Source of the DNA: Marinospirillum sp031581385
GTDB taxonomy: Bacteria; Pseudomonadota; Gammaproteobacteria; Pseudomonadales; Halomonadaceae
Length of the DNA stretch: 64,000 bases
Direction: 5' to 3'
Assembly (NCBI RefSeq): GCF_044810985.1
Contig: NZ_CP085242.1
Coordinates: 1,240,001 to 1,304,000 of the forward strand
How positions within the stretch are numbered: the stretch's first letter is position 1; the number at the start of each line of letters is the position of its first letter. The position numbers and the translations under genes are program-made. The notes under the pieces were generated by a model. It made no database searches and was not told where the DNA came from. It saw only the letters and a list, made by a program, of their open reading frames with translations. This document shows, in pieces, positions 61,657 through 64,000 of this stretch.

Positions 61657-61748
61657 GCGGCCAAGACTCGCTTGATGATGAGGAGAACCTAAAACAGCTT
61701 GGGAACCTGTAGACCGCAACCTGCTTTTTGGTTAGAGCCTCTCGGCCC
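61633..61748 (-). ncRNA. Candidate iron-responsive small RNA or attenuated hemP leader
   Basis: Between a Fur-box-like promoter (minus strand TTGCAA at 61780-61785 and TATCTT at 61757-61762) and a strong terminator lies a segment of about 110 bases with no convincing ORF. Its 5' part can form a GCC-GAGA-GGC hairpin. A Fur-repressed RNA of RyhB or PrrF kind, or a leader controlling hemP, would both fit. I cannot match it to a known RNA family. Confidence 0.4.
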
Positions 61749-61754
61749 ATGCGT

Positions 61755-61785
61755 TAAAGATAATCAATCTCATTTATGTTTGCAA
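61755..61785 (-). promoter_or_regulatory. Putative Fur-controlled promoter upstream of hemP
   Basis: The minus strand reads AATGAGATTGATTATC, near the common Fur-box form AATGAGAATGATTATC, spanning the spacer and -10 of a weak promoter (TTGCAA, 17 bases, TATCTT). It would serve the candidate RNA and hemP. Confidence 0.5.
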
Positions 61786-61871
61786 GCACTTTTTTGAGAT
61801 TTTTTATCATTTGCATCAACAGCGTGAAGTCAGGCCAGCCTTGTGCTCATCAATATCTAGCCTTAAGGCAT

Positions 61872-61897
61872 AAAAAAGCCGGCGTTTTACTGCCGGC
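61872..61897 (-). terminator. Rho-independent terminator after the 101-residue protein gene
   Basis: On the minus strand GCCGGC pairs with GCCGGC around AGTAAAAC and is followed by six T residues. It is 26 bases after the stop at 61923. Confidence 0.85.
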
Positions 61898-61922
61898 AAC
61901 CCATTAGAGCATCAAGTCAAAA

Positions 61923-62228
61923 TCAGGCTATTGCCTGCCAGGGAAGTGCTTCGGTTTCCAGTGCATAAACATGAAAGGCTTCTGGACCAAAAGCATCCAC
62001 AGCTGTGGCCAAGTGCTCGTAGCGTGCTGGGATGGGATCACCCGTGTGGAAAACCCGTAACTGCACTGAATGCTCAGGCAGCGTGATATCCAGAGGCACC
62101 TCAATCCAGACAAACACCGACTTCTCGGTCACCAGGTATTCGCTGTGCAAAATGCGAAAGCCTTCACGAAGACGAATGCAATTGCCTTTTGACCCGGTTT
62201 CCAGACGAAATTTATGAACAGTTCTCAT
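61923..62228 (-). CDS. Uncharacterised 101-residue protein
   Basis: A small soluble protein, MRTVHKFRLETGSKGNCIRL at the start, then beta-rich segments such as VFVWIEVPLDI and LRVFHTGDPIP. It resembles conserved hypothetical proteins of Pseudomonas and relatives (DUF7352-like) with no known function. GGAGG precedes the ATG. It has its own terminator and no operon partner. Confidence 0.7.
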   Translation of the reverse strand: MRTVHKFRLETGSKGNCIRLREGFRILHSEYLVTEKSVFVWIEVPLDITLPEHSVQLRVFHTGDPIPARYEHLATAVDAFGPEAFHVYALETEALPWQAIA

Positions 62229-62327
62229 GGCGCCCTCCTACATCAGTGGTGTGATTGCAGAATAGGCCAGAGATCAACAAAGAAAAACAGGATTATTATT
62301 AGAAATACATCGAAAAAAACGAATTTT

Positions 62328-63221
62328 TTAAGAATGCACCCAGGCGCGAAGCAGTTCCCGAACGCCCAAATGCTGAGGATCAGGCGTACGTGTCAGGGCC
62401 AGCAGGGTGTCTTCCACGCCTTCGATCACGGCCAGCTCCTCCACCCCGTACTGACGGCATACTTCATCACCAATCGCATGAGGGGCTGCAAAAATCCCTT
62501 TTCCCTGACTCCCAAAGACCTTGATCAGGGCACTGTCATCAATTTCAGCGACCAGATGGGGTGTCACTCCCTGCTTCTGGAACCAGAGCATCAGGTGTTG
62601 GAAGTAGGGCGTACTAAAGGAGGTGGCCAGCAATGGCTCGCCTTGCAGACTTTGCGGAAAACCGGCCTGCAACTGGTGAACTTTTTCAGGTGTGGCAAAG
62701 AGCCCTAAAGGGGTCGTCAGCAGCGTGTGAGCGGTCATGTTCCAGGTGGAATAATCATCCGGCAACTGATCCGTCAGCACCAGGTCATACTCCTGCTTTT
62801 TCAACCCATGCACCAAAGCGGCAATCTGCCCGGAATGGCAGCGCAGATTCAAAGGCCGTTCCAGTTGCGTCAAGGGTTCCAGGAGTTGATAAGCAATCAG
62901 CTTGTGAATGGAAGCAGCAATGCCGACCTTGAGCTTCAATGGCCCCTTGCGTTCAAAATCTTCAATGCCCGCTTGCATTTCTTCCGTCAAAGCAAAAATT
63001 TGTTCGGCATAGTGAAACGCCCACTGGCCTTTTTCAGTCAGCTTAAGGCTGCGGTTTTCACGACGAAACAAAGGCTGGCCGAAATGATTTTCCAGACTGC
63101 TCAGTTGACCGCTCAGGGTTTGTGGAGTCAAGTCCAGCAATTCGCTGGCTTTGGCTATGGAGCCTTCCCTGGCAATCAGCCAGAAGTAATGCAGGTGCTT
63201 TAGATTCAGCCGCGTACTCAT
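62328..63221 (-). CDS. LysR-family regulator, NhaR-like
   Basis: A 297-residue LTTR with an N-terminal helix-turn-helix (LKHLHYFWLIAREGSIAKASELLDLTPQTLS, partly quoted) and a periplasmic-binding-like effector domain. The HLHYFW opening is typical of NhaR, the Na+-responsive activator of nhaA. Its ATG at 63221 overlaps the stop of an SbtA-type transporter as ATGA, so it more likely controls bicarbonate or sodium-linked transport. The effector is unknown. Confidence 0.87.
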   Translation of the reverse strand: MSTRLNLKHLHYFWLIAREGSIAKASELLDLTPQTLSGQLSSLENHFGQPLFRRENRSLKLTEKGQWAFHYAEQIFALTEEMQAGIEDFERKGPLKLKVGIAASIHKLIAYQLLEPLTQLERPLNLRCHSGQIAALVHGLKKQEYDLVLTDQLPDDYSTWNMTAHTLLTTPLGLFATPEKVHQLQAGFPQSLQGEPLLATSFSTPYFQHLMLWFQKQGVTPHLVAEIDDSALIKVFGSQGKGIFAAPHAIGDEVCRQYGVEELAVIEGVEDTLLALTRTPDPQHLGVRELLRAWVHS

Positions 63222-64000
63222 CCAGCCCACTGGATCAGTTGGTGATAAAGCGGAATACCCACCAACACATTAAAAGGGAAAGTCACCCCCAGGGAGGCCA
63301 GCATGGCCAGACCAATATCGGCTTCAGGTATGGCATTGCGAATGGCGACAGGTGCGGCGATATAGGAGGCACTGGCAGTCAAAGCAGCCAGAATCACTGC
63401 CGAGCCTTCCGGCAGCGCCAGTAGAGAAGAAGCAAAAATCCCGAAAAATGACAGCAGGACTGGAGCCACCAGGGCAAAGGTGATCACCCGCCAGTAGTGC
63501 CAGCGTACTTTGCGCAGAGTTTCCGAGGCGACCAGGCCCATTTCCAGCAGAAAGAGCGCCAGCACCACAGCAAAGCTGCCCGTCAGCAGTTGAGTGACCT
63601 GAGCCCCTTCCTCATAGCCGTAGAGGGCACCGATGATCACCCCCCCGACCAGAAGCACAACACTGCGGTTGGTAAAGGTTTCGTGCAGCAGGGATTTGAT
63701 CTGGAAATCACCCTTCTGGCTGCGGGTCATCTGATAGACGGTCAAAGCCACCAACAAGGCGGGAAGCTCCAGCAAGACCAAATAAAGCGTGACCTGACCT
63801 CCGGTCTCCAACTGGTGAGTCATGGTATATGCCAGGGCAACGGCAAAGGTACCCGCACTTACTGAACCATAATGAGCGGCAAGACTGATGGCATTGGCAG
63901 AACCCAGGCCCACCAGAATACGCAGCAAAGGAATCAGCAGCAGTGGAATCATGAAGCCCAGGGCCAGGACAACCCCCACTTCCAGCATCAGACCGGACGA
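63218..64000 (-). CDS. SbtA-type sodium-dependent bicarbonate transporter (partial, 5' end outside window)
   Basis: About 260 residues of a membrane protein with eight or so TM segments. Features of the SbtA/DUF897 family are AAHYGSVSAGTFAVALAYT, a soluble-facing middle loop, and ASASYIAAPVAIRNAIPEAD near the end. The frame is open to the window edge, so roughly the first 60-70 residues are missing. In cyanobacteria and others SbtA imports bicarbonate with Na+. The LysR gene follows directly with a four-base overlap. Confidence 0.87.
   Translation of the reverse strand, partial: SSGLMLEVGVVLALGFMIPLLLIPLLRILVGLGSANAISLAAHYGSVSAGTFAVALAYTMTHQLETGGQVTLYLVLLELPALLVALTVYQMTRSQKGDFQIKSLLHETFTNRSVVLLVGGVIIGALYGYEEGAQVTQLLTGSFAVVLALFLLEMGLVASETLRKVRWHYWRVITFALVAPVLLSFFGIFASSLLALPEGSAVILAALTASASYIAAPVAIRNAIPEADIGLAMLASLGVTFPFNVLVGIPLYHQLIQWAG

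Noticed and set aside
61609..61719. N-terminal extension of HemP to a TTG at 61719
   Set aside because: The extension would be translated through a perfect terminator hairpin with eight T residues and has no homology; the GTG at 61608 with AAGGGA gives the family length.

Overview
The window looks like the chromosome of a gammaproteobacterium. Gene order follows the Pseudomonas/Oceanospirillales pattern in several blocks: hemA divergent from a TPR lipoprotein-lolB-ispE run; lipA-lipB-ybeD-dacA-rlpA-mltB-rodA-mrdA-rlmH-rsfS-nadD-proA; and rpoE(algU)-rseA-rseC-mucD-lepA-lepB-rnc-era-recO-pdxJ with nadB divergent. Protein matches are by motif and memory of the families, so the genus is not fixed; a halophilic or marine Oceanospirillales relative is an inference.

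Layout. 1-22 kb is core: tetrapyrrole synthesis, outer-membrane lipoprotein insertion, isoprenoid and lipoate synthesis, the elongasome cell-wall cluster, NAD and proline synthesis, a tandem pair of membrane proteins with eroded GGDEF domains, ubiX, mpl, a probable PPi-dependent phosphofructokinase, gloA, acpS and yajQ. 22.2-33.8 kb is an accessory island. It carries three toxin-antitoxin modules (hipBA, yefM-yoeB, hicAB), a REP pair (REPIN), a VOC protein, and a three-deep insertion-sequence nest (IS3-family copy, holding a second copy of the same IS, holding an intact IS21-family element). Next to the nest is a three-gene operon: a helical protein of unknown function, a protein with a C-terminal diadenylate-cyclase (DAC) domain, and a two-TM SLATT-type protein. 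This last operon is the best candidate for an undescribed system: a cyclic-dinucleotide-signalled membrane effector module resembling CBASS in logic but built on a DisA/CdaA-type cyclase.

33.9-53 kb is core again: rfaH, panE, a large uncharacterised membrane protein, ampG, pdxJ, recO, era, rnc, lepB, lepA and the envelope-stress operon, which has no rseB/mucB. Then come nadB, ygfX/sdhE, ihfB-lapA-lapB and pyrF. 53-57 kb holds a ComEA-like protein, an SDR, fxsA and groESL with two heat-shock-type promoters. 57.3-57.5 kb holds a yybP-ykoY (Mn2+) riboswitch in front of a GDT1/UPF0016 manganese-exporter-like gene. 58.6-62 kb is iron and heme: bfd, two complementary bacterioferritin subunits, hmuS behind a Fur box, hemP, and a possible Fur-controlled small RNA or attenuated leader. 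The window ends in a LysR regulator and a truncated SbtA-type bicarbonate transporter.

No rRNA, tRNA or CRISPR array was recognised. All positions of promoters and RNA structures were read by eye without folding or alignment software.
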